Made by a program: the position numbers and the translations under genes. Positions 35,256 through 44,343 of a stretch of DNA of 64,000 bases are shown in pieces. Under the pieces are notes generated by a model that was not told the DNA's origin, searched no databases, and saw only the letters and a program-made list of their open reading frames with translations. The stretch lies in contig NZ_JBPWQE010000001.1 of NCBI RefSeq assembly GCF_051811025.1, forward strand, positions 1,116,001-1,180,000, written 5' to 3'. How positions within the stretch are numbered: the first letter of the stretch is position 1; every line of letters starts with the position of its first letter. This stretch comes from Tardiphaga sp051811025 (GTDB taxonomy: Bacteria; Pseudomonadota; Alphaproteobacteria; Rhizobiales; Xanthobacteraceae).

Positions 35256-36062
35256 GTGACCGAGCCTCTGCTGATCGAACATGACGATGGCGTGGACCGG
35301 GTGACCCTCAATCGTCCGGAGAGCCTCAACGCCCTCGATCCTGCGCTGATCGACGCGCTCAACGATTATTTCCAAAGCCTGCAGCGCAATCGCAAGACAC
35401 GCGTCGTCGTCCTCAGAGGCGCCGGCGCCAATTTTTGCGCCGGGTTGGATCTCAAACATGCGATGGCCTCGCGTGCCGGCCAGAACTCGCCGCGCACCGT
35501 CACCGAGTCCCTGGATTCCCAGCGCCGCATCGCCGATATCGTGATGCTGATGCGCCGCTGCCCGCAGCCGATCGTGGCGCTGGTGCAGGGCGCGGCTGCC
35601 GGCGGCGGCTTCGCGCTGGCGCTCGCCGCAGATATCCGTATTGCCGCGAAGTCTGCGCGGATGAACTGCGCCTTCATCAAGCTTGGCCTTGGCGGCTGCG
35701 ATATCGGCTCGAGCTATTTCTTGCCGCGCCTGGTTGGCGTCTCCGTGGCCTCGGAACTGATCCTGACCGGCCGCTTCATTCACGCGGATCGCGCGCTGGC
35801 TGTCGGCCTCGTATCTGAGGTCGTCGAGGACGGCCAACTTGAAGCTGCGGCTGCGCCCTATGTTGATGCGATGATAACGGCGTCGCCTGTCGGCCTGCGG
35901 CTGTCGAAGGAATGTATCAACATGTCCGTCGATGCCGGCTCGATCGAGGCCGTGATTGCCATGGAAGATCGCAATCAGGTGTTGTGCAGCCGCTCGGAAG
36001 ATTTCGAGGAAGGCATCCGCGCCTTCATCGAGAAACGAAAGCCGGTTTACGTCACACGTTAA
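35256..36062 (+). CDS. Crotonase-fold protein (enoyl-CoA hydratase/isomerase family), atypical active site
   Basis: A 268-residue crotonase. CoA and oxyanion-hole segments GANFCAGLDLKHA and VQGAAAGGGFALALAAD are present. However the two positions that hold the catalytic glutamates in hydratases (Glu144/Glu164 of rat enzyme) are Ala (GGGFA) and Phe (CAFIKLGL), so it is probably not a classical hydratase. GGCDIGSS has an Asp in the place used by dienoyl-CoA isomerases, making isomerase or another acyl-CoA reaction possible. The GTG at 35256 is chosen because GGAG lies eight nt upstream; GTG at 35247 would add three residues. It follows the SDR gene in the same operon. Confidence 0.85.
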   Translation: MTEPLLIEHDDGVDRVTLNRPESLNALDPALIDALNDYFQSLQRNRKTRVVVLRGAGANFCAGLDLKHAMASRAGQNSPRTVTESLDSQRRIADIVMLMRRCPQPIVALVQGAAAGGGFALALAADIRIAAKSARMNCAFIKLGLGGCDIGSSYFLPRLVGVSVASELILTGRFIHADRALAVGLVSEVVEDGQLEAAAAPYVDAMITASPVGLRLSKECINMSVDAGSIEAVIAMEDRNQVLCSRSEDFEEGIRAFIEKRKPVYVTR

Positions 36063-36140
36063 AGCGTGATCTCACGCAACAAATACAAGGTCCGACAAAC
36101 GAGACCATGGTTCGACAAGAACGGTTTTGGGAGAAACCAC

Positions 36141-38015
36141 ATGAACGCCCAGGCTGCCGCGGTGCTGACAAAGCCCGCCTTCCGCAAGATCCACTGGATG
36201 GAGCGCGACATCGATGTCGAGCGCCGCACGGATGGCGTGATTGTCATGAAGTCGCTGATACCGTTGATGGCCTATGAGACGCATCTGCCGGCGTCTCTGG
36301 CGAAGTGGGCCAAGGAGCGTCCCGATCACACCTGGCTGGCCCAGCGCGCCGGCGATGATAGGCAATGGCGCCGGCTCAGCTATAGCGAGGCGAAGCGGAC
36401 CGCCGATGCGCTGACCCAGGCGCTGCTCGACATGAAGCTCGCGGCCGATGGACCGGTTGCGATCCTGTCAGGCAATTCCATCGAGCATGCGCTGATGACC
36501 ATGGCGGCGATGCAGGCGCGGCATCCGGCAGCGCCGGTGTCGCCGGCCTATTCGTTGATGAGCCAGGATCACGCCAAGCTCAAATATCTGTTCGATCTGA
36601 TAAAGCCTGTCGCGGTCATGGTGCAGGACGGGGCGACCTTCCAGAAGGCGCTGGATGCGCTCGACCTCACCGGCATCAAGATCATCCATGTGGCGCGCCC
36701 GCCAGCGGGGATCGCCAGCACCGCCTATGCCGACATGGTCGCGACCAAGGTTACGCCCACGGTCGACGCATCGCTCGCGCGGATCACGCCCGATACGGTC
36801 GGTAAGCTGCTGTTCACCTCGGGCTCCACCGGCATGCCCAAGGCCGTGATCAACACGCAGCGGATGATGACGGCGAATGCCGCGATGATGATGCAGACGC
36901 GCCCGCGCGATCCGAACGCGCAGCCGCCGGTCTATCTCGATTGGATGCCGTGGAATCACACCATGGGCGGCAACGCTCTGTTCAATCCGCTGTTGATCGA
37001 TGGCGGAACGCTCTATATCGACGATGGCCGTCCAATGCCGGGCATGATCGACGAGACATTGCGCAATCTGCGCGAAATCTCGCCGACCTATTACGCCAAC
37101 GTACCGGCCGGCTATGCGGCGATCGCCAGCGCGATGGAGAAGGACGATGCGCTGGCGCGCTCGTTCTTCAAGAACCTGAACCTGATGGCCTATGGCGGTG
37201 CCCGGCTGCCGGACGATCTCTACGATCGTATGCAGGCATTGGCCGTGCGCGCCACGGGCGAGCGCATCGTGTTCTACACCGGCTGGGGCTGCACCGAGAC
37301 GTCGCCGACTTCGACCGGCACTTATTGGGACACAGAGCGCGTCGGCCTGATCGGTCTGCCGTTTCCTGGCGTCGAGCTGAAGATGGTGCCGGTGGATTCG
37401 AAATATGAATTGCGCCTGCGCGGTATCAATGTGATGCCGGGCTACTATCGCCAGCCGGACCTGACCAAGGCCGCCTTCGACGAGGAAGGCTTCTACAAGA
37501 TCGGCGACGCCGGCGTGTTCGTCGACGACAACGATCCGGTCAAGGGCCTGATCTTCTCCGGCCGCGTGGTGGAGGATTTCAAGCTGACGACCGGCACCTT
37601 CGTGCATGTCGGCTCGTTGCGCACCGACGTGATCGCCGCGGCGACGCCGGTGGTGCAGGACGCGCTGATCACGGGACAGGATCGTCCCTATATCGGCGTG
37701 CTCGCCTGGCCCAACCTGCCGGCCTGCCGAATCATGATCGGCGAGCCCGAGGCGACATTTGCCGATGTGGTGAAACATCCAGCGGTTCTTGCCTGTCTGA
37801 AGAAGGGGCTGCAGGCACATAATGCGTCGTGCGAAGGCGCCAGCAGCCGGCGCATTGCGCGCGCGATGTTCATGGTTGAGCCGGCGTCGATCGACGGCAA
37901 CGAACTCACAGACAAGGGCTACATCAACCAGCGCGCCGGCCTCGAACGCCGCGCGGCACTGGTCGCCCAGCTTTACGCCGAGCACCCCGGCGAAGACGTC
38001 ATCATCCTCAACTAG
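36141..38015 (+). CDS. Feruloyl-CoA-synthase-like AMP-binding ligase
   Basis: A 624-residue adenylate-forming ligase of the Fcs type, which activates hydroxycinnamates or similar acids. P-loop: LFTSGSTGMPKAVINTQRMM; A5 region GWGCTETSPTSTGTYWDT; further LPFPGVELKMVPV, KIGDAGVFVD and GLIFSGRVVEDFKLTTGTFV, and the C-terminal TDKGYINQRAGLE. It is a clear paralogue of the ligase at 57.8 kb (the shared blocks are obvious by eye). The start at 36141 follows GGGAGAAACCAC. Context with acyl-CoA dehydrogenases suggests the substrate here is an acyl rather than a hydroxycinnamic acid. Confidence 0.88.
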   Translation: MNAQAAAVLTKPAFRKIHWMERDIDVERRTDGVIVMKSLIPLMAYETHLPASLAKWAKERPDHTWLAQRAGDDRQWRRLSYSEAKRTADALTQALLDMKLAADGPVAILSGNSIEHALMTMAAMQARHPAAPVSPAYSLMSQDHAKLKYLFDLIKPVAVMVQDGATFQKALDALDLTGIKIIHVARPPAGIASTAYADMVATKVTPTVDASLARITPDTVGKLLFTSGSTGMPKAVINTQRMMTANAAMMMQTRPRDPNAQPPVYLDWMPWNHTMGGNALFNPLLIDGGTLYIDDGRPMPGMIDETLRNLREISPTYYANVPAGYAAIASAMEKDDALARSFFKNLNLMAYGGARLPDDLYDRMQALAVRATGERIVFYTGWGCTETSPTSTGTYWDTERVGLIGLPFPGVELKMVPVDSKYELRLRGINVMPGYYRQPDLTKAAFDEEGFYKIGDAGVFVDDNDPVKGLIFSGRVVEDFKLTTGTFVHVGSLRTDVIAAATPVVQDALITGQDRPYIGVLAWPNLPACRIMIGEPEATFADVVKHPAVLACLKKGLQAHNASCEGASSRRIARAMFMVEPASIDGNELTDKGYINQRAGLERRAALVAQLYAEHPGEDVIILN

Positions 38016-38046
38016 ACTTTCATCGATCAGAGCAGAGTACACCGCC

Positions 38047-39174
38047 ATGAACTTCGATTTCTCCGACGACCAGAAGCAGCTTCGCGACGAGGCCCGGCGT
38101 TTTCTTACCGAGAAGTGCCCGCCGAAGGCTGTGCGCGCCGTGATCGACGGCAAGGCGCCTTATGATCGCGAGCTCTGGAAGGGCTTGGCTGACATGGGCT
38201 TCCTCGGCGTCGCCATCCCGGAAGCCTTTGGCGGTTCGGGCGCAGGTCATCTCGAACTCTGCGTGATCGCCGAGGAAATGGGCCGCGCGCTGGCGCCGGT
38301 GCCGTTCTCGTCCACGGTTTATCTCGCCGCTGAAGCGCTGCTGCTCGCAGGCTCCGATGCGCAGAAGCAGAAATGGCTGCCGGCAATTGCACAGGGTAAT
38401 GCCATCGGTACGCTGGCGCTATTCGAAGGCTCCGGTAATCCGTCGCCAAAGGCGATCAAGCTCACGGCGGCCAACGGTGTGCTCAACGGCACCAAGAAGC
38501 CGGTGCCCGATGGCGCCATTGCTGACTTCGCGATTGTCGCCGCCCGCACGGGCTCGACCGGTCGCGACAGCGACATCGCGCTGTATCTCGTGGATCTCAC
38601 CAGCGAAGGCGTCGAAGTCAAGGCGCTGACCTCCATCGATCCTTCGCGCAATCAGGCGGAAATCTCCTTCAAGAATGTGAAGGCTGAGTTGCTCGGCGCC
38701 GCCAATGAAGGCTGGAGCATTCTCTCTCAGGTGCTCGATCGTGCTGCGGTGCTGATCGGCTTCGAGCAGGTTGGCGGCTCCGATCGCGCACTGGAAATGG
38801 GCCGCGATTACGCGCTGGATCGTATCGCTTTCGGTCGCCAGATCGGCTCGTTCCAGGCTGTGAAGCACATGCTGGCGGATATGTATGTCTCCGCGACGCT
38901 GGCGCGCTCCAATTGCTACTACGGCGCCTGGGCGCTCTCGACCAACGCGTCCGAACTGCCGGAAGCTGCCGCCGCCGCGCGCATCAGTGCGACGCAGGCG
39001 TTCCAGCATTGCTCCAAGAATAACATCCAGGTCCATGGCGGCATGGGCTTCACCTGGGAGTTCGACTGCCATCTCTATTATCGCCGCTCCAACGCTGTTG
39101 CTGTCGGTCTTGGCTCGCTGTCCTATTGGGAAGACCAATTGATCGAGCGCATGCGCCAGAAGAACGCGGCGTAG
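38047..39174 (+). CDS. Acyl-CoA dehydrogenase, putative non-catalytic (beta) subunit
   Basis: A 375-residue acyl-CoA dehydrogenase-fold protein. The FAD-contact segment SDRALEMGRDYALDRIAFGRQIGSFQAVKHM and HGGMGFTWE are conserved. At the two positions where active enzymes carry the catalytic glutamate it has LDRAAVL (helix G position) and no EGT motif near the C-terminus, so it looks like the catalytically silent partner of alpha2beta2 heterotetrameric dehydrogenases known from steroid and alicyclic acid degradation. The start at 38047 (MNFDFSDDQ) is the family-typical opening. Two large-subunit-like genes follow at once. Confidence 0.9.
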   Translation: MNFDFSDDQKQLRDEARRFLTEKCPPKAVRAVIDGKAPYDRELWKGLADMGFLGVAIPEAFGGSGAGHLELCVIAEEMGRALAPVPFSSTVYLAAEALLLAGSDAQKQKWLPAIAQGNAIGTLALFEGSGNPSPKAIKLTAANGVLNGTKKPVPDGAIADFAIVAARTGSTGRDSDIALYLVDLTSEGVEVKALTSIDPSRNQAEISFKNVKAELLGAANEGWSILSQVLDRAAVLIGFEQVGGSDRALEMGRDYALDRIAFGRQIGSFQAVKHMLADMYVSATLARSNCYYGAWALSTNASELPEAAAAARISATQAFQHCSKNNIQVHGGMGFTWEFDCHLYYRRSNAVAVGLGSLSYWEDQLIERMRQKNAA

Positions 39175-39185
39175 GGATCATCGCG

Positions 39186-40430
39186 ATGAATTTCGATGAC
39201 ACCCCGCAGGAGGCCGAATTCCGTGCCGAGGCGAAAGCCTGGATCGCGGCCAATGCGCCCAAGCAATATGAAGACGAGCTGAAGAAGGCCGCGCTCGGCC
39301 GCATTCAGCTCAAGAGCGCGAATATTCTGGAAGTCGCAAAAGCCTGGCAGAAGAAGAAGGCCGATGCCGGCTGGGCCGTACCGCATTGGCCGAAAGACTA
39401 TGGTGGTCGCGGCGCGTCGCCCATCGAGCGCGTGATCTGGCAGCAGGAAGAGGGCGTGTTCGGCAAGCTCGGCGCGCTGTTTATCATCGGCCACGGCATG
39501 TGCGGACCGACCATGATGGCCTATGCCTCCGAGGAGCATAAACGGCAGTATCTGCCGCCGCTGGCCTCCGGGGAAAAGATCTGGTGCCAGCTGTTCTCCG
39601 AACCCGCAGGGGGATCCGACGTCGCCGGTCTGCGCACCCGTGCGGAAAAGGACGGCGATGACTGGGTCATCAACGGTCAGAAGATCTGGACCTCAGGTGC
39701 GCATTACTCGGACTACGGCATCCTGATCACCCGCACCGACCCGACTGTGCCGAAGCATAAGGGGCTCACCATGTTCTTCCTGGACATGAGGAGCCCGGGC
39801 GTCGAGGTGAAGCCGATCAAGCAGGCCAACGGTCAGGCCGAATTCAACGAGGTCTATTTCACCGACGTCCGTATCCCGGACTCGCAGCGGCTAGGCGCTG
39901 TCGGCGATGGCTGGAACGTATCGCTGACCACGCTGATGAACGAGCGTATGGCGATCGGCGCCAATGTCGCGACCGGCTTCCCGGAACTGTTCGAGTTCTG
40001 CAGCAGCCTGATGCTGGACGATGGTCCGGCCATCGACGACCCCGCCGTGCGCTCCAAGCTTGCCAACTGGGCGGTGCGTGCCTCGGGCCTGCGTTATACG
40101 GCATTCCGTTCAATCTCGGCGCTGTCACGCGGCGAACGGCCGGGGCCGGAGAATTCCATCGGCAAGCTGGTCGCCGGCGCGATGCTGCAGGACGTCGCGA
40201 CATACGCGCTCGACCTGCAGGGTGCGGCAGGCGTGCTGAACGGGCCGGAGGATGCGGAGGTCGCCGGCAAATTCCAGGCGATGCTGCTGCGTTCGCCTGC
40301 GACACGCGTCGAGGGCGGCACCGACGAGATCTTGCGCAACATCATCGCCGAGCGCGTGCTCGGCCTGCCGGGCGACATCCGCGTCGACAAGGACGTGCCA
40401 TTCAACAAGATCCCGACCAAGGGACGATAA
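39186..40430 (+). CDS. Acyl-CoA dehydrogenase, large (alpha) subunit, copy 1
   Basis: A 414-residue FAD-linked acyl-CoA dehydrogenase oxidising acyl-CoA to 2-enoyl-CoA. FAD/substrate motifs: CQLFSEPAGGSDVAGLRTRAE, INGQKIWTSGAHYSDYGILITRTD. It retains the helix-G glutamate (LMNERMAIG) and also an acidic residue in the C-terminal EGGTDEILRNIIAERVLGLPG, so it has both candidate catalytic bases. Start at 39186 (MNFDDTPQEAEF). It is 11 nt downstream of the small-subunit gene and is followed by a near-duplicate. Confidence 0.93.
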   Translation: MNFDDTPQEAEFRAEAKAWIAANAPKQYEDELKKAALGRIQLKSANILEVAKAWQKKKADAGWAVPHWPKDYGGRGASPIERVIWQQEEGVFGKLGALFIIGHGMCGPTMMAYASEEHKRQYLPPLASGEKIWCQLFSEPAGGSDVAGLRTRAEKDGDDWVINGQKIWTSGAHYSDYGILITRTDPTVPKHKGLTMFFLDMRSPGVEVKPIKQANGQAEFNEVYFTDVRIPDSQRLGAVGDGWNVSLTTLMNERMAIGANVATGFPELFEFCSSLMLDDGPAIDDPAVRSKLANWAVRASGLRYTAFRSISALSRGERPGPENSIGKLVAGAMLQDVATYALDLQGAAGVLNGPEDAEVAGKFQAMLLRSPATRVEGGTDEILRNIIAERVLGLPGDIRVDKDVPFNKIPTKGR

Positions 40431-40493
40431 CTGGCGGCCAGGGTGGCTTGCTGCCCTGGTCGCGGTTTTTCTTTTTCGTAGAGGACGACTGCC

Positions 40494-41735
40494 ATGAACT
40501 TCGATGACACGCCGCAGGAAGCCGAATTCCGCGCTATCGCGCGCAAGTGGATCGATGCCAATGCGCCCAAGGAGCTGGAAGCCGAGCTGACCAAGCCGTC
40601 GGCGAAGCGTGCCGGTGAAAAGCGCGACGCGATGCTCGATGTCGCCAAGGCGTGGCAGAAGAAGAAGGCCGATGCCGGCTGGGCCTGTCTGCATTGGCCG
40701 AAGGAATATGGCGGCCGCGGCTCGACGCCGATCGAGCGCGTGATCTGGCAGCAGGAAGAGGGCGTCTATGACAAGCTCGCGCGGCCCTTCGCCATCGGGC
40801 AGGGCATGTGCGGTCCGACAGTGATGGCCTATGCCTCCGAAGACCAGAAGCGCAAATATCTGCCGCCGCTGGCCTCCGGCGAGAAGGTCTGGTGTCAGCT
40901 GTTCTCCGAACCCGCCGGTGGTTCCGACGTCGCCGGTCTGCGCACTCGGGCGGAAAGGGACGGCGATGATTGGATCGTCAACGGCCAGAAAATCTGGACT
41001 TCCGGCGCGCATTATTCGGATTATGGCATCCTCATCACCCGCACCGACCCGAATGTGCCGAAGCACAAGGGTCTGACCATGTTCTTCCTCGACATGAAGA
41101 GCGAAGGCGTTGAGGTAAAGCCGATCAAGCAGGCCAATGGCATGCAGGAATTCAACGAGGTGTTCTTCACCGATGTGCGGATTCCCGACGCGCAGCGGCT
41201 CGGCGCCGTCGGTGACGGCTGGAACGTGTCGCTGACCACGCTGATGAACGAGCGCATGTCGATAGGCTCGCGCGTCGCGACCGGCTTCCCGGAACTGTTC
41301 GAGTTCTGCAGCAACCTGATGCTGGAAGACGGCCTCGCCATCGACGATCCCAATGTGCGTTCGAAGCTGGCGGGTTGGGCGGTGAAGAATTCCGGTCTGA
41401 AATACACCAGCTATCGCTCGATCTCGGCGCTGTCGAAAGGCGAGCGTCCGGGGCCGGAAAACTCGATCGGCAAGCTCGTCTCGGGCATGATGATGCAGGA
41501 CATCGCGATGTTTGCTGCTGATCTGCAGGGCGCCTCCGGAGCCCTGGTCGGCGCCGATGCCGAAGCGGCCGGTGAATTCCAGGCGACAATTTTGGGCTCG
41601 TCCTCGATGCGTATCGCCGGCGGCACCGACGAGATCCTGCGCAACATCATTGCTGAGCGCGTGCTCGGCTTGCCTGGCGACATCCGCGTCGACAAGGACG
41701 TGCCGTTCAACAAGGTCCCGACCAAGGGACGGTAA
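40494..41735 (+). CDS. Acyl-CoA dehydrogenase, large (alpha) subunit, copy 2
   Basis: A 413-residue paralogue of the preceding gene, about four-fifths identical by eye (same opening MNFDDTPQEAEFR, same CQLFSEPAGGSDVAGLRTRAE block and same ending). It differs at a key place: the C-terminal motif reads RIAGGTDEILRN, with Ala where copy 1 has Glu, while the helix-G glutamate (LMNERMSIG) is kept. This pattern is normal for long-chain/isovaleryl-type dehydrogenases that use the helix-G base. Tandem copies may supply alternative alpha subunits for the same small subunit, broadening substrate range. Confidence 0.93.
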   Translation: MNFDDTPQEAEFRAIARKWIDANAPKELEAELTKPSAKRAGEKRDAMLDVAKAWQKKKADAGWACLHWPKEYGGRGSTPIERVIWQQEEGVYDKLARPFAIGQGMCGPTVMAYASEDQKRKYLPPLASGEKVWCQLFSEPAGGSDVAGLRTRAERDGDDWIVNGQKIWTSGAHYSDYGILITRTDPNVPKHKGLTMFFLDMKSEGVEVKPIKQANGMQEFNEVFFTDVRIPDAQRLGAVGDGWNVSLTTLMNERMSIGSRVATGFPELFEFCSNLMLEDGLAIDDPNVRSKLAGWAVKNSGLKYTSYRSISALSKGERPGPENSIGKLVSGMMMQDIAMFAADLQGASGALVGADAEAAGEFQATILGSSSMRIAGGTDEILRNIIAERVLGLPGDIRVDKDVPFNKVPTKGR

Positions 41736-41743
41736 GGTTTGTA

Positions 41744-42421
41744 ATGACTGCTTCTATCGATACGGTCGAGAATCTTCTGGCGTCACGTTACTCCTGCCGT
41801 GCCTACAAGACCGAGCAGGTGCCGCGCGATATCATCGACCGCATTCTCAATGCCGCGCAGAAGACGGCGTCATGGTGCAACAGCCAGCCATGGCAGGTGA
41901 CGATCACATCGGGCGAGGCGACGAAGAAATTTCGCGACGTGCTCTATCCCGTTGCAGCCTCTGGCGCGCCGAATTCGGGAGACTTCCCGTTCCCGCGCGA
42001 ATATCGCGGCGTCTATCTGGATCGGCGCCGTGAAAGCGGCTTCCAACTCTACAATACGCTGGGCATCGCGCGCGGCGACAAGGCGGCCTATGCCGAGCAG
42101 GCGTTGCAGAACTTCAACTTCTTCGGCGCGCCGCATGTGGCGATCATCACCTCGGACGAAGCGCTCGGCGTCTATGGCGCAGTGGACTGCGGCGGCTATG
42201 TGAGCAATTTCATGCTAGCTGCACAGGCGCTCGGCCTCGCGACCGTGCCGCAGGCGGCACTGGCGTTTCACTCGGCCGTGGTGCGCAAGCATTTCGGCAT
42301 GAGCGACGATCGCCGCGTCGTTTGCGGCATCTCGTTCGGCTATCCGAACCGCGAGCACAAGGTGAACAGCTATCGGACCAACCGCGCGCAGTTGCCAGAC
42401 GTCGCGACATTTGTGGAGTGA
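41744..42421 (+). CDS. Nitroreductase family protein
   Basis: A 225-residue FMN-binding nitroreductase-fold oxidoreductase. SRYSCRAYKTEQVP near the N-terminus (the phosphate-binding SRRSxRxF-type motif) and KTASWCNSQPWQVTITSG are typical, and SFGYPNREHKVNSYRT is the usual C-terminal FMN region. These enzymes reduce nitroaromatics, quinones, enones or flavins using NAD(P)H. It starts 8 nt after the second dehydrogenase, so it ends the operon; in this context reduction of an enone or unsaturated intermediate is conceivable but unproven. Confidence 0.9.
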   Translation: MTASIDTVENLLASRYSCRAYKTEQVPRDIIDRILNAAQKTASWCNSQPWQVTITSGEATKKFRDVLYPVAASGAPNSGDFPFPREYRGVYLDRRRESGFQLYNTLGIARGDKAAYAEQALQNFNFFGAPHVAIITSDEALGVYGAVDCGGYVSNFMLAAQALGLATVPQAALAFHSAVVRKHFGMSDDRRVVCGISFGYPNREHKVNSYRTNRAQLPDVATFVE

Positions 42422-42429
42422 TCTTGGCC

Positions 42430-42574
42430 GTCATTCCGGGGCGCCGGAATGCGGCGAAGTCGCATGCAGGCGAACCTCAGCCACTCCAATTGGAGTGGCG
42501 GGGAATCTCGGCATGGCTAAACACTTCGGGATTCCGGGTTCACGCGAGCAAGGGCTCGCGCGCCCCGGAATGAC
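42430..42574. repeat. Intergenic palindromic repeat, 'GTCATTCCGG' type, copy 2
   Basis: GTCATTCCGGGGCGCC at the start, GGGATTCCGGGTTCACG in the middle and GCGCCCCGGAATGACG at the end. It separates the convergent nitroreductase and crotonase genes and can end transcription or stabilise both messages. Confidence 0.85.
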
Positions 42575-42583
42575 GAGTGAAGC

Positions 42584-43390
42584 CTAAAACCTCGGCGCCC
42601 GCTTCTCCGCAAACGCCTTCGTCCCTTCCTTGATCTCATCGCCGCGCATGCTGTCGCGAGCGCGCTGGTCTGCCGCCGCTTCGTCCAGTTCACCGCGGGC
42701 GAATTCGTTGATCGCCTGCTTCATGCCGCGCATGGCGATCGGGGCGTTGCCGGCCAGAATCGTGGCGAGCTTGTCGACTTCCTCGTCCAGCGCCTCGGCC
42801 GGCACCATGGCGGTGAGGTAGCCGATCCGCAGCAGTTCGGTGGCTTCCAGCTTCTGCGCGGTGAGAAACAATCGCTTGGCGTTGTCGACCCCGAGCCGGC
42901 TCACATAGCGTTTGATGCCGCCTTTGTAATAATGAAGGCCGAGCCGGGCCGCGGGCATGAACATCTCGCAGGTGTCGACGCCGACCCGGAAGTCACAGGC
43001 CAGTGCCAGATCGGTCGAGCCGCCATAGACGCCACCATTCAGTCGGCAGATGGTCGGCAGCGCCAGGTCCTCCAGCCGGTTTGCCACGGCCTCAAAGGCC
43101 GACCCGGACGAACCTTCGGCTACGGGCTTGGGCGCGCTGGCAGCCCGTTCGGAGATCGCATTGAGGTCGAAGCCGGCGCTGAAGGCGCGGCCGTTGCCTG
43201 TCAGGACTAGCACCCGGATGGCGCGATCGGCCTCTACGCGATCGAACAGCTGCATAAGGGTGTCCAGGTCGAGCTGGGACAGCCGGTTCAGCTTCTGGGG
43301 CCGGTTCAGGCGGATGGTGGCGCGGGGGCCGTCGATGGTCAGAATGGGTGGCGAGGACTGGTCAGATGCGGTTTCCGTCGTTTCCGACAT
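42584..43390 (-). CDS. Enoyl-CoA hydratase/isomerase family protein
   Basis: A 268-residue crotonase-fold protein. GNGRAFSAGFDLNAI and LNGGVYGGSTDLALACDFRVG give the CoA-binding and oxyanion-hole elements. The first catalytic position holds Asp (GGSTD) instead of Glu, and the second is Ala (MPAARLGL), so hydratase activity is doubtful; other crotonase reactions (isomerase, hydrolase, decarboxylase) are possible. Start at 43390 (MSETTE) is preferred since GGAGAAG sits seven nt upstream, inside a longer frame starting MEKNN at 43405. It is convergent with the nitroreductase gene. Confidence 0.85.
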   Translation of the reverse strand: MSETTETASDQSSPPILTIDGPRATIRLNRPQKLNRLSQLDLDTLMQLFDRVEADRAIRVLVLTGNGRAFSAGFDLNAISERAASAPKPVAEGSSGSAFEAVANRLEDLALPTICRLNGGVYGGSTDLALACDFRVGVDTCEMFMPAARLGLHYYKGGIKRYVSRLGVDNAKRLFLTAQKLEATELLRIGYLTAMVPAEALDEEVDKLATILAGNAPIAMRGMKQAINEFARGELDEAAADQRARDSMRGDEIKEGTKAFAEKRAPRF

Positions 43391-43668
43391 GTTGTTCTTC
43401 TCCATAGCGTTTTCGAGCGAAGGGGATGCCCGGTTCGCGTTCAGAAAACGCGTCAAATCTAAAGGCGCGCGCCTCTCGCGCGGGCAGAGGGTGACCGTGC
43501 CCGCACCCGGATGGGACGTCAATCCGAGCACCAGACCGTGATTTCGAGCGGTTACAAGACGGGCTATTTTAACCGGATGGGCTATATTGCATACGCAAAG
43601 GCCCGGTCATCCGTCCTTCATGTCGGCGGGTGACGTTGCGGCCGTTCCTAGAAACCCGGTTTGCTCCC

Positions 43669-44328
43669 ATGGATATGTCTTATCTCCATCACGCCGGCAG
43701 TGCCTTTGCTACCATCTTCGTAGTGGCGACCTGCACGATGCGCACGATGATCCCGCTGCGGGTGTTCGGCATCATGGCCAATGTCCTGCTGATCGCGATC
43801 TCGATCCCAACCCACAATTATCCAACCATGGCGCTGCACGCGGTGCTGCTGCCGCTCAACATCTACCGTCTGCGCCAGATGCTGCAGTTGGTCCAGGATG
43901 TGAAAAAGTCGGTGAATTCGGACCTGTCGATGGAATGGCTGAAGCCGTTCATGACCAAGCGTCCCTGCAAGGCCGGCGAGATCCTGTTCTACAAGGACGA
44001 GAAGGCCGAGGACATGTTCTACATCGTGTCCGGCCGCTATCGTCTCGTCGAGTCCGGCATCGAGCTGCCGGTCGGCGCTATCGTTGGTGAGCTTGGCATG
44101 CTGTCGCCGACGAATGAACGCACCCAGACGCTGGAATGTATCGAACCCGGCATGGTGCTCAGCGTCAGCTACAGCCAGGTCGAAGAGCTGTACGTGCAGA
44201 ATCCGGAATTCGGTTTCTTCTTCCTGCGTCTCGCCAGCGCGCGGTTGTTCGAGAATATCGACAAGCTGGAAGCGCGTCTGATGAAGCAGGACACGCCCGC
44301 ATTGCCCATGGCGCCGCAGCACGCATAA
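43669..44328 (+). CDS. Membrane-anchored cyclic nucleotide-binding domain protein
   Basis: A 219-residue protein with two or three N-terminal hydrophobic helices (about residues 5-65, e.g. ATIFVVATCTMRTM and VFGIMANVLLIAISI) and a C-terminal cNMP-binding-like domain (about 85-190) with CKAGEILFYKDEKAEDMFYIVSGRYRLVE and LPVGAIVGELGML. The last is the phosphate-binding-cassette region, although the usual RTA arginine is not evident (NERTQTLE follows). No helix-turn-helix is present, so it is not a Crp/Fnr regulator; a membrane sensor role is likely. It is 15 nt before the DUF6537-like gene. Confidence 0.85.
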   Translation: MDMSYLHHAGSAFATIFVVATCTMRTMIPLRVFGIMANVLLIAISIPTHNYPTMALHAVLLPLNIYRLRQMLQLVQDVKKSVNSDLSMEWLKPFMTKRPCKAGEILFYKDEKAEDMFYIVSGRYRLVESGIELPVGAIVGELGMLSPTNERTQTLECIEPGMVLSVSYSQVEELYVQNPEFGFFFLRLASARLFENIDKLEARLMKQDTPALPMAPQHA

Positions 44329-44343
44329 GCATCAGGACGTCCC

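Noticed and set aside
36064..36077. Short GCGTGA-TC-TCACGC inverted repeat before the Fcs-like ligase
   Set aside because: Six-bp arms with almost no loop right after the crotonase stop; probably chance or a weak intra-operon stem.
36468..38153. 561-residue minus-strand frame
   Set aside because: Antisense to the Fcs-like ligase gene, with His/Arg-rich, family-less sequence typical of GC-rich shadow frames.
40494..41735. Idea that acyl-CoA dehydrogenase copy 2 is catalytically dead because of Ala in AGGTDEI
   Set aside because: Isovaleryl- and long-chain-type dehydrogenases use a helix-G glutamate instead, and that residue (LMNERM) is present.
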